Positions 1-11,819 are shown, counted from the first letter of the stretch. The stretch is 64,000 nucleotides of DNA from Beaufortia kweichowensis (GCA_019155185.1 CM032805.1:2099294-2163293); one strand, 5' to 3'. The notes: generated from the letters alone by a model not told the origin. A program made the numbers and translations.

Positions 1-221
1 TGAGAGTGATTCGTGTGTAATTGTAAAATTTTACATGTATGTATGTCTAGTATATTTCCTAATTTGTCCCGTAGGATAGTGATGATGAAAAAAGCTCTCT
101 TTTATGATTTATTATTTGCTTATAATGTTGCAGCTTAAAACAGACACCATTATGTGTTTTCTGCCAAATATCTATTCAGTTTTCTTATAAACACCAAATC
201 TCCGTCTCCGAAGAGGATGAT

Positions 222-437
222 TGAAAATGATTTCTCCATTTATTTACCCTCATGTCAAACCTGTATGACTGCTAAACACAAAAGAAGATATTTTGAAGAA
301 TGTTGATAATTAAACAACATTGACTTTCATAGTATGAACACAAAATCACTGAGACATTTCTCACAGTATTTTCTTTTGTGTTACACTGAAGAAAGAGTCA
401 CATACAGGTTTTGAGGGTGAGCACATTATTGGATTAT
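222..437. repeat. Palindromic MITE-like element
   Basis: The left arm around 246-270 (ACCCTCATGTCAAACCTGTA) is mirrored by an inverted right arm at about 396-422 (TACAGGTTTTGAGGGTGAG). This arrangement and wording match the common fish family whose ends read like AAAGGGATAGTTCACCC and whose arms contain 'ACCCTCATG...AAACCTGTATGAC'. Terminal bases are degraded and no target duplication could be fixed. Confidence 0.6.
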
Positions 438-1078
438 ATTAAAGTGACGTGAGCCACTTTATTCAGTCAGCTACAACAAATATAAAACAATAAAACTTAC
501 TAATTTAATGTTTACTTGAATGAATCACTGAATCATTTTCTAGCAAACAGTTTAAAGGAATTGATTCATTTTGACTCTTTGGCGACCTCTAGCGGTTGAT
601 GTTCATCTGCACTTAGAAGAAATTGGAAACCAGATGATGAGCTGAAAGTAATCACCTGTCAATAATGACTCTTTCCAGAAGTGTAAACTGAACGTGAATC
701 TGATTCTCATGTGTTTACTTTCAGTCTATAAATGAAGAAAAGAAAAAAGGTGAGTAAAGTCAAACGAAATGTTATTTAATAAACTAGTGTAATCATTTGT
801 TTAACATCAACCCAATGATCATCATCATGACTCTGTATCTAAAACAAATCTCAGCTTTTAAATAATGTCTTCTTTTATATTATTCAGAATGGAGACTATT
901 TAATATTTTTACATGCATATTAAATAATGTGTCATTCTTCCATGACAAATGGCAATGTTTGCTCAAGCGTATCTGGTGATAACAGTTTAATGATTTAATG
1001 TAAATTAAATGTTAAATAAATTAAAACAAAATAAGTATGTAATAAGTAGTTATTTATTCACTTATTTCCCTTCATCCC

Positions 1079-1151
1079 CACCAGCCGGTCCGTGTAAATA
1101 TTTTTCAAACAAAACCGGTCCGTGGTTTAAAAAAGGTTGGAGACCTCTGCT
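1079..1151. repeat. hAT-type transposon end fragment
   Basis: The segment contains 'CCGGTCCGTG' twice and finishes with AAAGGTTGGAGACCTCTG. The reverse complement CAGAGGTCTCCAACC is a typical terminal sequence of non-autonomous hAT elements in vertebrates. Only one end is present. Confidence 0.5.
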
Positions 1152-1203
1152 CTATACGATCATAATGTAAAGAGTTTTACATTTTGTCATGTTTGTTTTT
1201 CAG

Positions 1204-2932
1204 CACTTGGGAAGATGTTCACGCTACAGTAAACATCAGCGTATCACCACAATCAAGCACTGAAACCTCAATAAAAGATTTCCAAGACTTTGTCACAGAC
1301 ATGCAGAAAACAATCACAAGTTTACGAAAACAGGTTAGGACTGACGTTTTATCTCGTCCATTAAAAGTCCCAAGCCACACTTGATCAAACCTTAGAAATG
1401 ACAAGCATTTACAGTATATACAGTACACTGAGTCACTGATTATAGGACATTTTTAGAGCAAATTTCAGTCAATTAACTTCTGCCCGGACAAAACCATTTG
1501 GCAATGACAGAGAGATACTTTCACTGTCCATCTTAACAGGCCAAGAACTAAACTTTCCAGATGTTTCCTTCATTAAAAACATGTGAATATATCTGCCCAC
1601 TTCCATGTTTCCACTTCACATTAGATGTTCAGAAATCACAGGGCAATTCATAAAACTACATTTCTACTTTATTGCCGAATTATTGTCATTTTATTTTTAT
1701 TAGTTTGTCATCCTTTAGATTTTGAACCTGGTTGAGTAATGATAAAAGCCAGAATCTTACACATCAGCTCTCTCTGAAAGGATCATCATGTGACCGTGTG
1801 TTCATCCAAACAGATCACATCACATAACAGCATGTGTTTTTAAAGTTTAATCTCACTTGAGAGAATGCACATCTCAAAGGAATGAATAAGAAATTTCATT
1901 TAATGGATCCCTAACCCTTCTGACATCGCTAAAATTCAGCCAAGTGAAGACTCGGGTGATGTGATTTTAATTCAAGGCTGCAATCTTTAATTAATAAAAA
2001 TAAACAAAAATCATTTATTGAGCAAGTTCATAAAAGATCAGTGTTCAAATCAGTCTCTTTATTTTACCCTGATTCACAACACTAAGCTTGTAATAATGAT
2101 TTATAATTTGAGCCATCGAGTCAAATTAAATGCTGTTTCTCACAAAAGATACAGATTGCAGCCACCACTCAAAACTAATAACACAGATAGAAAGTACAGA
2201 AATATGTCTAATTAATAACATATATGAGATTATATTACAAAAGTCCTGATCACCCCGTCTGGGTTTATTTTATGATAACAAGTGAGTGTGAAATCACTGT
2301 TTCTCTCTTCTTGATCTGACAGATAAAAAGACTTGAAGCCCGTCTGAGTACGAGCGGCTGCACTGATGAGGAGGGAAGAGAACGAGAAGATGGACAGAGC
2401 TGGAAGAAGAATCACTGCACCGTGTGTCAGTGTAAAGTAAGTTCATCCATCCGTTTAGAGTTCATGTTAACCTTGAATCCGAACTACATTTTACAACGAG
2501 TGCATTTACATGTCTTACTCCGATTATGCTTTCTAAACTGATAACACGGAGGCAAAAGCAAAACTCGATTTTTGCCCATTACCCTGGCAAATCTCAAGCC
2601 CCCATGTAAACACAGTTTTCTGCGTAACTGGTTTATTAAATTTGCATGAAAACGGGTTTCTTTCATCATCTGATTTTCAACAGATTTCCGCTTATTCTGT
2701 GCATGTAAACGCACTCATTGTTTACAGTGTGTTGTGCATTGAGAAAAACGATATTCACATAAGGATCAAATTCACATTTTTCTTCTCTCATTTTTTCATA
2801 TCTCTGTTTCTCCGTCAGGATTCACAGGTGACGTGTTTCGTGGAGAAGTGCCCGCAGACGGCATGTGTGAATCCCGTGACACCTAAAGGCTCGTGCTGTC
2901 CCGTGTGTCTCGACCAACAGCATCACGTATAA
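1204..2932 (+). CDS. Coiled-coil plus VWC-domain protein, C-terminal three exons (partial)
   Basis: Three exons join in phase: 1204-1333, 2323-2436 and 2819-2932 (TAA at 2930-2932). Each has an AG acceptor and, for the first two, a GT donor. The first exon encodes a polar segment ending KTITSLRKQ that looks like the end of a coiled coil. The second continues IKRLEARL and enters a cysteine-rich module beginning GCTDEEG with W and CTVCQCK. The third has CFVEKC, C and GSCCPVC. The cysteine pattern, with a final CCPxC, is that of one VWC domain, split by an intron after the CxC motif as is common. The protein ends seven residues after the domain. VWC domains are extracellular and often bind BMP-type ligands, but the family member is not recognised. 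NELL, thrombospondin and kielin/chordin-like proteins are relatives in general plan, and none is claimed. The 5' exons lie outside the window. An LTR element begins 66 bases past the stop, in the presumed 3' UTR. Confidence 0.8.
1334..2322 (+). other. Intron of the VWC gene
   Basis: The intron is AT-rich, with a GT donor at 1334 and an acceptor preceded by 'TCTGACAG' at 2322. No gene or recognisable transposon was seen in it. The second intron (2437-2818) is likewise unremarkable. Confidence 0.7.
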
Positions 2933-2998
2933 CCTCAGGACACGTGACCTCTGGCTTACATTTTTAGTCATCTTTCAGGGTTTTTTATTGTTTGTTAT

Positions 2999-4449
2999 TG
3001 TAGAGACTTGGCCGGGCCAAATGTTGGATTTCTTTAAGGGATCATAAAGTTACAACCAACAACAAATTCCTACGGGGGAAGTCAACACCAGAACCCCTTT
3101 TGGCTCCAGAAAGTCTGGGTTAAGTGATGACCTGCCGGTTGTTACTTAACTCAGGAGGACAGTTATGGTACCTCTCTGGCCTTCCCAGAGAGGGTAACCC
3201 CCAGCTCAACTCCTGAGATTCTCCAGGCCCCTGGAGATTTGCAGAGAGGACTAGAGTACATTCCAAACACCTCAAAGAGACTCTTTAGGATGAGCGGGAC
3301 AAAACTGCCCAATTTGTATCTATATATATATATATATATATATCTATGTGTGTATTCCTCCATAATCACGTGATACCCTGCCATAGTTATTGCATGCATT
3401 TCAGTGTCATTGAAGTTTAACTTTTATGTCATGACAGATGAATGAATAACTATTGTTCTTACTTCACTTCTCTCTCGTGTGTGGTATCAAAATGATCCAC
3501 AAATTATTTCCTAAATAATGATGCACAGTACATAGTCATGGCGTGCATCATACTCAATTACAATAAGTTTATGTGTTCGGTGCAAACAGGACATAAACCG
3601 TACCTGTGTAAATCATTTGTCACAGAGAAGGACAAAGAGATTTCTCCCGCGCAACCACGTCCTTTTGCCATTGGTCAAAAGATCTGACCGGGGCGTGACT
3701 GTTGTGCCTTTAAGACCACAATGCATTGAACAACTCTTCGCTCAGAAACTTGGAATCTCTCCAAAACTTCGTGGGACCTGCCCTTCTTCAGGACAGCTTT
3801 TCCGGCAATCTTACTTCGGCAGACTTCGACACTTCTCGCGAAACTTCGCTCTCCGAACGGACTTCGCGAATCCACCGGGACACTCTCTCTCTCTTTCTCT
3901 CCGCGCACCAGGATTCAACAGCGCTTAAGCAACTGCCCCTTGGCTACCAAGGTGAACTTTTAGTAGAGAAAAACCCGGTGGTTGTGTCCTGCTGATTTAA
4001 TATGCCATTCTTTACTCTTTACTCTAATTTTTCTATGCTTTATCTTGTGTGAATGTGTTTGTGTTTGTGTTTGTGTTAGTAAATCGATATCATATTTCCA
4101 TAGTTTAGTCAATAAATATTCATTTGTATTCACTCATGATTGTCTCTGCTTAATGCTCATAACACATCCCTTAAACTGTGCGATACTGTTACCGGCTCTG
4201 TATGTATTACTGTATTGGGCATGGACCGTTGTTAATCAAGGCCAGAAGAATAACGTGTTTATTGTACCAGGTAATGCTACAAAATACATATAGTTAATAG
4301 TCTTTATCTGTAAGTATTTCCATTTGAGCCACAAGTAATTATAACCTGAAACTGAACCGTGTTTTAAATAACACCGTCTTAGTTTCACAATAACTAGTAG
4401 AGATGCTGGAGAGTGTTTTAAATAACACCACCCCCACAGAATCGCTACA
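2999..4449 (+). repeat. 5' LTR
   Basis: The LTR runs from TGTAGAGACTTGG to ATCGCTACA. It contains a (TA)n tract at about 3321-3343, a short-repeat CT tract near 3885-3900, GTGTTTGTGTTTGTG near 4050-4075 and an AATAAA at about 4111. It differs from the 3' copy by scattered single-base changes and 1-4 bp indels. The bases just after 4449 (AAATGGTGGAGAATG) would be the primer-binding site, but the matching tRNA was not identified. Confidence 0.88.
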
Positions 4450-5003
4450 TAAATGGTGGAGAATGAAGCGGGCACAGTATTAAATGTGTTATGAGCAACT
4501 TAGTGACGACGCATGTGTGTTTCTAATGCTTGTTTATTCAGAAGCTAGACTCGTTTGAACTTTGTGTTACGCGTGAACGGCGCAGGTCGCCTCAACGCGT
4601 GTGTTAACAGTCAGTGAGCCTTACGGCAGACTCTTACACTGTTAAAGAAGAACGTAACTGCAGTCGATAATGTTAAAGGGACCCTCTATAAAAATGGAAA
4701 ATAGTCCGTTGTTATAGTGTGTTTAACATTAGTCGTTTTTGTCCGTCTGATTTGAGCGAAGAAACCCTCATTTTAGAACGAAGAAGATCCCCTTCTCGTC
4801 TTATTGATAGGCCTATAACTGTACATAGATAGTAGGCTATTGATGTGTTTCCAATGCCATTAAGCTATGCTATGAGCTTTCCTGGGTTGAACAATTGGCG
4901 TAGCTAACCAGTGCGTGTCTTCCCCTTCTCTCTCTGAGTGGAGTTAACATAGATATAACTATGGGTCAGTTTTCTATTTAAAGGAGAGTTTTTACAGTAC
5001 TTT

Positions 5004-5146
5004 CACAGCCAACGGCGAAGAAATCCCGTTGTGTTTTAATTTAAATGCGCATTTTACTCGTGTAGTAACTGTACTTTGTTCACAGCCAACGGCGAAGAAA
5101 TCCCGTTGTGCTTTAATTTAAATGCGCATTTTACTCGTGTAGCAAC
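5004..5146 (+). repeat. Direct 66 bp repeat pair in the LTR-element leader
   Basis: 5004-5069 and 5081-5146 are nearly identical, both beginning CACAGCCAACGGCGAAG and ending CTCGTGTAGYAAC, with about two substitutions. The period is 77 bp. No reading frame is associated with them. Confidence 0.85.
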
Positions 5147-5474
5147 GGTAGCCTGTACGTATTAACGCTATACTTCAGTGCAACAAGCCGGCACGATCCT
5201 AAGACCCGCCTACTAAGTTGCACTGTGCAACGTAACAACGCTACGTCACAACGAGCGCTCGTCCACGTGAACGTGGGTATTTTGGAAGTTCAGGTTAAGG
5301 CGCATTACCTCTAACTGACAATAGAGGGTAGTTGTCTTAGATGTCTAACGCTTCTCCTGTTACATTGATTAACCCTGACTTCTCCTTGTTTGGGCGTTGA
5401 CGCCCCCTTTTGGGTATGCTTGGTCGATCTCTGTCTCTCAGTAATTTGATTTACTTTTGACTAACCCTGCCATG

Positions 5475-5930
5475 TAAAGACTTATTGATTATTGCTATCT
5501 CTGAACACTAGCAATGATTAATGTCACTTTATTGCTGTCTTTCCAGCTTATTAATTGTTATTATTCTAAACAATAATAATAATTGATATTACTCTATTAG
5601 TTTCCTAATTCACCAATTATTGTTGTGTTAACAACAATAATAATTTAGGTCTCTCAGCAACTGTTTCATAGTTTATTAATTATTGATTATTTGAAACAAT
5701 AACAATAATTAATATTACTCCATTTTCCCTTTCCTACTTCGATTTTATTAATTTTTTATTATTCTAAACAATAATAATAATTGATATCACTTCATTTTAC
5801 TTTTCCTACTTCCATGATTTATTAATTGTTATTATTCTAAACAATAATAATAATTGATATCACCTCATTGCTGTTTCATTGACTTATTGATTATTATTAT
5901 TTAACTATAATAGTAATTAATGTCACCTGA
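5475..5930. repeat. Array of about seven hairpin-forming units in the leader
   Basis: Roughly every 65-75 bp an inverted repeat of the form TTATTAATTGTTATTATT / AACAATAATAATAATT recurs, followed by TGATATCACY or a close variant. Units start near 5479, 5548, 5612, 5672, 5745, 5816 and 5881. The first and last units are the most diverged. Compensating changes keep the arms paired in several units. Confidence 0.75.
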
Positions 5931-6340
5931 CTGTGTGGTCATCCCTGCTTTCCCACTGCTCCTTTTACCCCTACTCCTACTTCAGGAACTCTGTATTTAA
6001 TTAGGTTTAGACTTAAATTAAATCAGTTGCCTTCCCTTGGTGGAGTCGATTAACACACTTAGCAGAGTGTTGTTTTAATGACCCATGTAGCAGTTTGACC
6101 CCTTTTCTTCTAAACAGCCTTTACATTTCTCTTTAGACAGCTCTTCCCTAAGGGCTGGGGCGGTAAAGCAATGGTTTCTCCGGTGTGGGCCACCTACGGC
6201 TGGACCTGTCTGGCTCGGCACGCCTGGCACCGACAGTAAGCGACCTCGGGAGGTTCCGTCCCCCACTTTCGGTGGCGACCACGCGAGGCGACATCAGCAA
6301 TCGGGCACTCCAATGCGCTGGCAACCACGCTGACCGACCG

Positions 6341-6530
6341 TGAAGGGCAATTTTGGGCAATCCCAGTCTTGGCTGTGGCAGCTGGTCGTTGGCACACTTG
6401 GGTGCGACTCCAGCAGGTAGCGGGCACTGCAAGTGTGGCAGCCACACCAGTTTGACACATAAAGGGCAATTCTGGGCAAAACCCAACTTTGGCTGTGGCG
6501 GTCAGACGTTGACCCTTTTGAGTGCGGCCC
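6341..6530 (+). repeat. Imperfect GC-rich tandem repeat
   Basis: Two copies about 118 bp apart share AAGGGCAATTYTGGGCAA, CTTTGGCTGTGGC and CGTTGRC. The surrounding 6130-6660 is much more GC-rich than the AT-rich hairpin array upstream. Long frames on the minus strand here are judged to be a by-product of composition. Confidence 0.6.
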
Positions 6531-6659
6531 GATTGTGCTAAAAGTCGTAGCTGTTTGAGTGGTCGACACCGGGTGCGGTGAGTCGAGGTCGCCGAGACCC
6601 CTGCTGTCGTGTGTTCAGGCAGGCCGGGGAGCTGGCCCGACCGTGGTGCCCCACCGGGG

Positions 6660-7267
6660 TGTCCTCAACGCACCACCCAGCCTAGTCAATAAGGTATAGT
6701 CCCAAAGTAAGAGGCCCTAAAGAAAAGTAAGCTTTTCTCACCCCCATACTGTTTGAACTATCCTTGCTGTCCTCGCTAAGCCCCTCCTAGGCCATATGAC
6801 ATCATAGCACCCCCTACTTGTAGGTCCCGTCATAACCCTAGTGTCGGTAACCGGCTTAGCCAAAATAGGAAAATTACTTTCTTTTAAGTTTCATCCCTTC
6901 TTTCCCTTTTTGTTATTTTAGTTGCTTTGCTACTTTTCCTTTTCCCTTTCATGGCATAAGAGAGCGTGCCAGCACAAACCATCAGGAAAAGCTGCAGTAA
7001 TGAAATTGATGACTCAGATAGCCTAAGTCTCCAAGCGACCCGATGGGTTATAACGCATCAGTAATTCACTCAGAACTTTTCCTGTACTTACCCACACAAG
7101 CTATACATGCCACCACAGCCTGGCAGGAATAATGGGCATTCGACTGTGCTGCTAGTCATGACGTTAGCTGGCACAAAGCCCTTATGTTGGATGTATAGTT
7201 CACTAAACTGGCACGGACCTGCATTGGCTATGTTTTTACTTTTCCTATTTGCCACCAGTGTTGAAGA
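6660..7267. other. Remaining leader of the LTR element
   Basis: No repeat or convincing reading frame was seen. The gag-like frame starts at the ATG at 7268, although an in-frame methionine upstream cannot be excluded. Confidence 0.5.
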
Positions 7268-8268
7268 ATGTCCAGATCATCCAGTCCTGCCACCCATTGG
7301 GACCAGCTAGAGACCTGGTTGAGCGCCCTGACAAGCGGACTTCTGCCTGAGACCGCCAGTGACCTGCAGCATCTGAAACGTGAGCAGCTGGACGACGGCC
7401 TGAGCCTACTGATGGCCAATGATCCAGTGCAGGACTACAACCACAAAGAGCTGGCCAAGATCACAGGTGCCCTTTCCCATAACCTCATCGTCCAGATGAA
7501 GCTGTGTGAGGACAACGGAGCCCGCTCAGAACGAGAGGCGGCTGCATTCAAGCTCCGGGCTGAGAAAGCAGAACAGCACCTAGAGCAGATCATGCAACGT
7601 CCTCGAGAGCAGCAGGCAGCGACTGATGAAGAGGACCCAGAGCTGCGTGAGCAAGTGGAAAGACTTCGGGACGCCTTAACAGACCTCCGTACAGACACTG
7701 AGCGCAGAGAGCAGCTGGAGGGGCAAGCCAGGAAGGAGCTGGCAGAGAAACTCCAGTATGCCGAACAGCCAGGGGAAGAACAAAGTCTTGAATTCTCCCC
7801 ACCAAGCGGAACCAAGCCTTTCGCCGCCAAGAGCTCCAGGCAGCAAAGGGGGGTGAGAGTCCCCTGTTCAAAGCTTCGCCGGCCAGCACTCGAGAGCCCC
7901 TAACACCCACAGAGTGGGGGCCGGGACCCATCCAGAGGACCTCTGCAGACATCCATGGGGTGTCCCCCAGAGACATTGACAAGCTGGCCAGAAACATCCC
8001 AACCTTCACTCCAGACCCTGCAGGAAGTCACGAAGTGCATGCATACCTGCAGGACATCGACTTCCATTTTCAAACAATGGCCAACGCGACTACAAGAGAT
8101 AGACTGTACCTGCTCAGGATTACCTCCAGCCAGGAGGTACGCAGATTCCTGGACCGACAGTCAGAAGCAGTCAGAACAGATGACAAGCCCATAAAGCCTT
8201 TGGGAAACAAAAGGCCATCTCTGACAAGACTGCTAAAAAAAAAATCCATCTATCCTTTCCGTCGCTGA
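7268..8268 (+). pseudogene. Broken gag-like gene of the LTR element
   Basis: A 211-codon frame (7268-7903) begins MSRSSSPATHWDQLE and contains a long charged, probably coiled-coil segment (about residues 80-165). Homology-like reading then moves to a second register (7960-8268) with VSPRDIDKLARNIP and LYLLRITSS, resembling the capsid part of fish retroelement gag proteins. The shift is near a run of G at about 7849-7854, and a run of ten A at about 8237-8246 is a second likely break. Codon composition is GC-rich and unlike the AT-rich flanks. No zinc knuckle (CCHC) or downstream pol is seen. It is inferred to be non-functional. Confidence 0.65.
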
Positions 8269-8535
8269 ACACTACACAGGTTTGACTCCGGAGGGCATAC
8301 AACAGCAACACAGAGCCAAGCCCTTCAACAGAGAGTCATGGGACTTCACAGCCAGTCGGGGAGGTAACGGTCATGAGAAGCAAGGCAGACAAGTCGAACC
8401 GGAGGCTGAGTCGAACCTCATAGAGAACCCTCCGCTGACGCACTGGCACCCCAAGGAATACTAACAACTGAACTTGATCCCGTCTATCCAACTGAACCAC
8501 CGCCCGACGAAGTTCTTACCGGAACCTCGCCGCCC

Positions 8536-8548
8536 GGAAGGGGGGAGA
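8536..8548 (+). other. Polypurine tract
   Basis: GGAAGGGGGGAGA lies immediately before the TG that opens the 3' LTR. This is the position and composition expected for the plus-strand DNA primer of a retroelement. Confidence 0.85.
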
Positions 8549-9991
8549 TGTAGAGACTTGGCCGGGCCAAATGTTGGATTTCTTTAAGGGATCATAAAGT
8601 TACAACCAACAACAAATTCCTACGGGGGAAGTCAACACCAGAACCCCTTTTGGCTCCAGAAAGTCTGGGTTAAGTGATGACCTGCCGGTTGTTACTTAAC
8701 TCAGGAGGACAGTTATGGTACCTCTCTGGCCTTCCCAGAGAGGGTAACCCCCAGCTCAACTCCCTGAGATTCTCCAGGCCCCTGGAGATTTGCAGAAAGA
8801 CTAGAGTACATTCCAAACACCTCAAAGAGACTCTTTAGGATGAGCGGGACAAAACTGCCCAATTTGTATCTATATATATATATATATATATATCTATGTG
8901 TGTATTCCTCCATAATCACGTGATACCCTGCCATAGTTATTGCATGCATTTCAGTGTCATTGAACTTTAACTTTTATGTCATGACAGATGAATGAATAAC
9001 TATTGTTCTTACTTCACTTCTCTCTCTGTGTGGTATCAAAATGATCCACAAATTATTTCCTAAATAATGATGCACAGTACATAGTCATGGCGTGCATCAT
9101 ACTCAATTTGCAATAAGTTTATGTGTTCGGTGCAAACAGGACATAAACCGTACCTGTGTAAATCATTTGTCACAGAGAAGGACAAAGAGATTTCTCCTCA
9201 CAGCGCAACCACGTCCTTTTGCCATTGGTCAAAAGATCTGACCGGGCGTGACTGTTGTGCCTTTAAGACCACAATGCATTGAACAACTCTTCGCTCAGAA
9301 ACTTGGAATCTCTCAAAACTTCGTGGGACCTGCCCTTCTTCAGGACAGCTTTTCGGCAATCTTACTTCGGCAGACTTCGACACTTCTCGTGAAACTTCGC
9401 TCTCGAACGGACTTCAGCGAATCCACCGGACACTCTCTCTCTCTCTCCGCACCAGGATTCAACAGCGCTTAAGCAACTGCCCTTGGCTACCAAGGTGAAC
9501 TTTTAGTAGAGAAAACCCGGTGGTTGTGTCCTGCTGATTTAATATGCCATTCTTTACTCTTTACTCTAATTTTTCTATGCTTTATCTTGTGTGAATGTGT
9601 ATGTGTTTGTGTTTGTGTTAGTAAATCGATATCATATTTCCATAGTTTAGTCAATAAATATTCATTTGTATTCACTCATGATTGTCTCTGCTTAATGCTC
9701 ATAACACATCCCTTAAACTGTGCGATACTGTTACCGGCTCCGTATGTATTACTGTATTGGGCATGGACCGTTGTTAATCAAGGCCAGAAGAATAACGTGT
9801 TTATTGTACCAGGTAATGCTACAAAATACATATAGTTAATAGTCTTTATCTGTAAGTATTTCCATTTGAGCCACAAGTAATTATAACCTGAAACTGAACC
9901 GTGTTTTAAATAACACCGTCTTAGTTTCACAATAACTAGTAGAGATGCTGGAGAGTGTTTTAAATAACACCACCCCCACAGAATCGCTACA
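8549..9991 (+). repeat. 3' LTR
   Basis: This is the direct copy of 2999-4449 with the same TG...CA ends and near-identical sequence. It is slightly shorter because of small deletions, for example in the CT-rich stretch near 9433-9446. TTAT follows at 9992. Confidence 0.88.
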
Positions 9992-11819
9992 TTATGTATC
10001 AATATTTTTTTAATATCTCCACAACTTAACCTGGCGAGACGAGAAGCATAAACACACTTTAACTGCCTGTAAGTATTTGATGGATGAATGTGGGACTGTG
10101 TCTCGCCTCAGATAACTTCCAGAGATGATCATTGATGATGTCAGTGGATCGTCTCTGGACACGTCATCTTTCTGAAAGCATTCTCAGGTGGGAGATGCTA
10201 AAGAACTGGTGCTATTTTACTCCATTTTGTTTGTGATTTACTTTTAAGCTCGTCTTGAAAGTATCGTTTCATGCATTTTAATGTTTTGCAGTATACAGTG
10301 CATCATATATGTATACACTCATTATGTGCTTTGTAAAACCACATCTGAGAGAAAACGTGTTGTTATGTATTTACTCAACTGAAATGAAAACGGATCATTC
10401 CTGGTGCGTAGTATCACGACACAATTTCCCGCTTTTTATCTTTATGTGAAGAATAATGTGAATACCTTAAAAAAAATTGCAACGGGAAAAACGAAAACGC
10501 TACTGATCACCAAATGTTTGTTTGGCTTGCCAACTGCGGGTTACCGGAGACTTCAGAAAGATGTTGTTGATGTTTTTGGTTTGTTATCTTTTCGGTGGAC
10601 GGTTTGGGAAGACACGAGGGTTTCTGTTGTTACTGTACATTTCTACCAGCACAGTATTTATATCCTCATGTTCATATGATGAATGAAGGTCCAGTGTTGT
10701 AAACAATTGTGCCTCATCACTTGAAGTATTCATGCTTCTTTCCTCCACTTTCATCTTTTATATTCTTATCCATCCGCTCATTTCTCCATTCTCAAATGAG
10801 GAATAATTCATCACTGTGTCTCGCTGAAATAAAAGCCATATGATGAAAGAGAGAAGATGACGTTTCAATCTCTCTCTCTCTTGACTACTGCATCTTTCAC
10901 CACCTGGTTAAACCTCAGACGTATATTACACGACAGATAATCATGATGAATGTTTGCTTTATATGCTTACAAAAGCCATAACTTTAATCTAAGAGTTTGT
11001 CTTTGTTGTTTTCCTTATGCAACATTATGATCGTGTCCATGTCAGGATTTTTTCACACTTCAGTGGTCTTCCATCCCATCTTACAACCTCTCTAAAACAC
11101 TCCTGTATATCAAACTGTGCCTGTCTGTCATGGAATGCACTGCCCAGCAGGACTGAACACGCTCCAGTGGTCAAAGTCATTATTATTATTATATTTTGTA
11201 TTTTTGCCAAAGACTGTTTTTGCACTGTAATGTATGCATTTCTACAATAATAAAATGACCACATAATAAATGAAAAGTGTTTCATTGTCAGTCGGCATTG
11301 CTTCAGAGTTGAGGAATGAGTATCTCGTGCAGCAGTCACGTATGTAACACAATATATAAGTAAATAATACTCTTGATGTTTAGCAATAATGAATTCAGCT
11401 GCTTATGTTCACCAATCAAGAAAAGACTGACACTGCATTGGTGAAGAAACACAAGATCAATGAATAACACTGTAGTGCAAGTAGTGTTTCCATCAAACAT
11501 GACAAATATAAACTAATGTAATCATTTCAGTAGTTACTTCTGCTCAGACAAGCAGCCTAATCTCAACTGTTATAATCATCAAGTGGTGGATTATTGTTGG
11601 ATTATTGGATTATTGTTTTTTTTTACCAAACACATTCATGTGCCTTCAAAATGATAGTTGGTGCATAGAGTTACTTAATAACTTCTCAAGAGGAGGCGTT
11701 CACAATACATATCACTGGTAATGCTTCCATTGATCAGCTGCAGATTGGTATCGGCCAAGATTACAGTATTACAGTAATGTCAAGCTTTAATGACACAATC
11801 ATGTCATTATCATATGATT
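9992..11819 (+). other. Probable continuation of the VWC gene 3' UTR and intergenic DNA
   Basis: No coding exon was found. The sequence resumes where the host gene's 3' UTR was split by the LTR element. AATAAA motifs at 10828-10833 and near 11248 are candidate polyadenylation signals on the plus strand. A 91-codon frame at 10404 has no recognisable family and looks fortuitous. Confidence 0.45.

Larger units (their letters stand above)
1..1203. other. Intronic or upstream sequence of the VWC gene
   Basis: No coding exon can be supported here. The stretch holds a palindromic MITE (222-437) and the end of a hAT-like repeat (1079-1151). A short AG...GT-bounded segment at about 725-749 looks like a mini-exon, but in the frame required by the exon at 1204 it contains a stop. 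Earlier exons of the VWC gene must lie before the window. Confidence 0.5.
2999..9991 (+). mobile_element. Non-autonomous LTR retrotransposon (pol-less)
   Basis: The same 1.45 kb sequence occurs at 2999-4449 and 8549-9991 in direct orientation. Each copy starts TGTAGAGACTTGG and ends GAATCGCTACA, giving the TG...CA ends of LTRs. TTAT precedes the first copy (2995-2998) and follows the second (9992-9995), a 4 bp target-site duplication. A polypurine tract lies directly before the 3' LTR. The internal 4.1 kb consists of a long untranslated leader with repeats (4450 to about 7260) and a broken gag-like region (7268-8268). No protease, reverse transcriptase, RNase H or integrase frame is visible in any register, so the element would depend on a relative for copying. 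Ty3-like, BEL-like or ERV-like class cannot be decided without polymerase. It sits just behind the VWC gene in the same orientation, so its LTR poly(A) or promoter signals could affect that transcript. Confidence 0.88.

Noticed and set aside
725..749. A 25-nt candidate exon between AG and GTGAGT ahead of the VWC exons
   Set aside because: In the phase needed by the exon at 1204 it contains a TGA. It is probably not coding.
3163..3399. Frames within the LTRs (also 3617-3995 and the copies at 8713-9835)
   Set aside because: They recur in both LTRs with frame-changing indels, so there is no sign of selection on protein.
6075..6569. Overlapping minus-strand frames of 63-112 codons in the LTR-element leader
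   Set aside because: The region is GC-rich and repetitive, the frames overlap in all registers, and none resembles a protein family.
7435..8009. Long minus-strand frames opposite the gag-like gene
   Set aside because: They mirror the GC-rich gag-like frame. The plus-strand register has the recognisable gag-like features and the element's orientation supports it.
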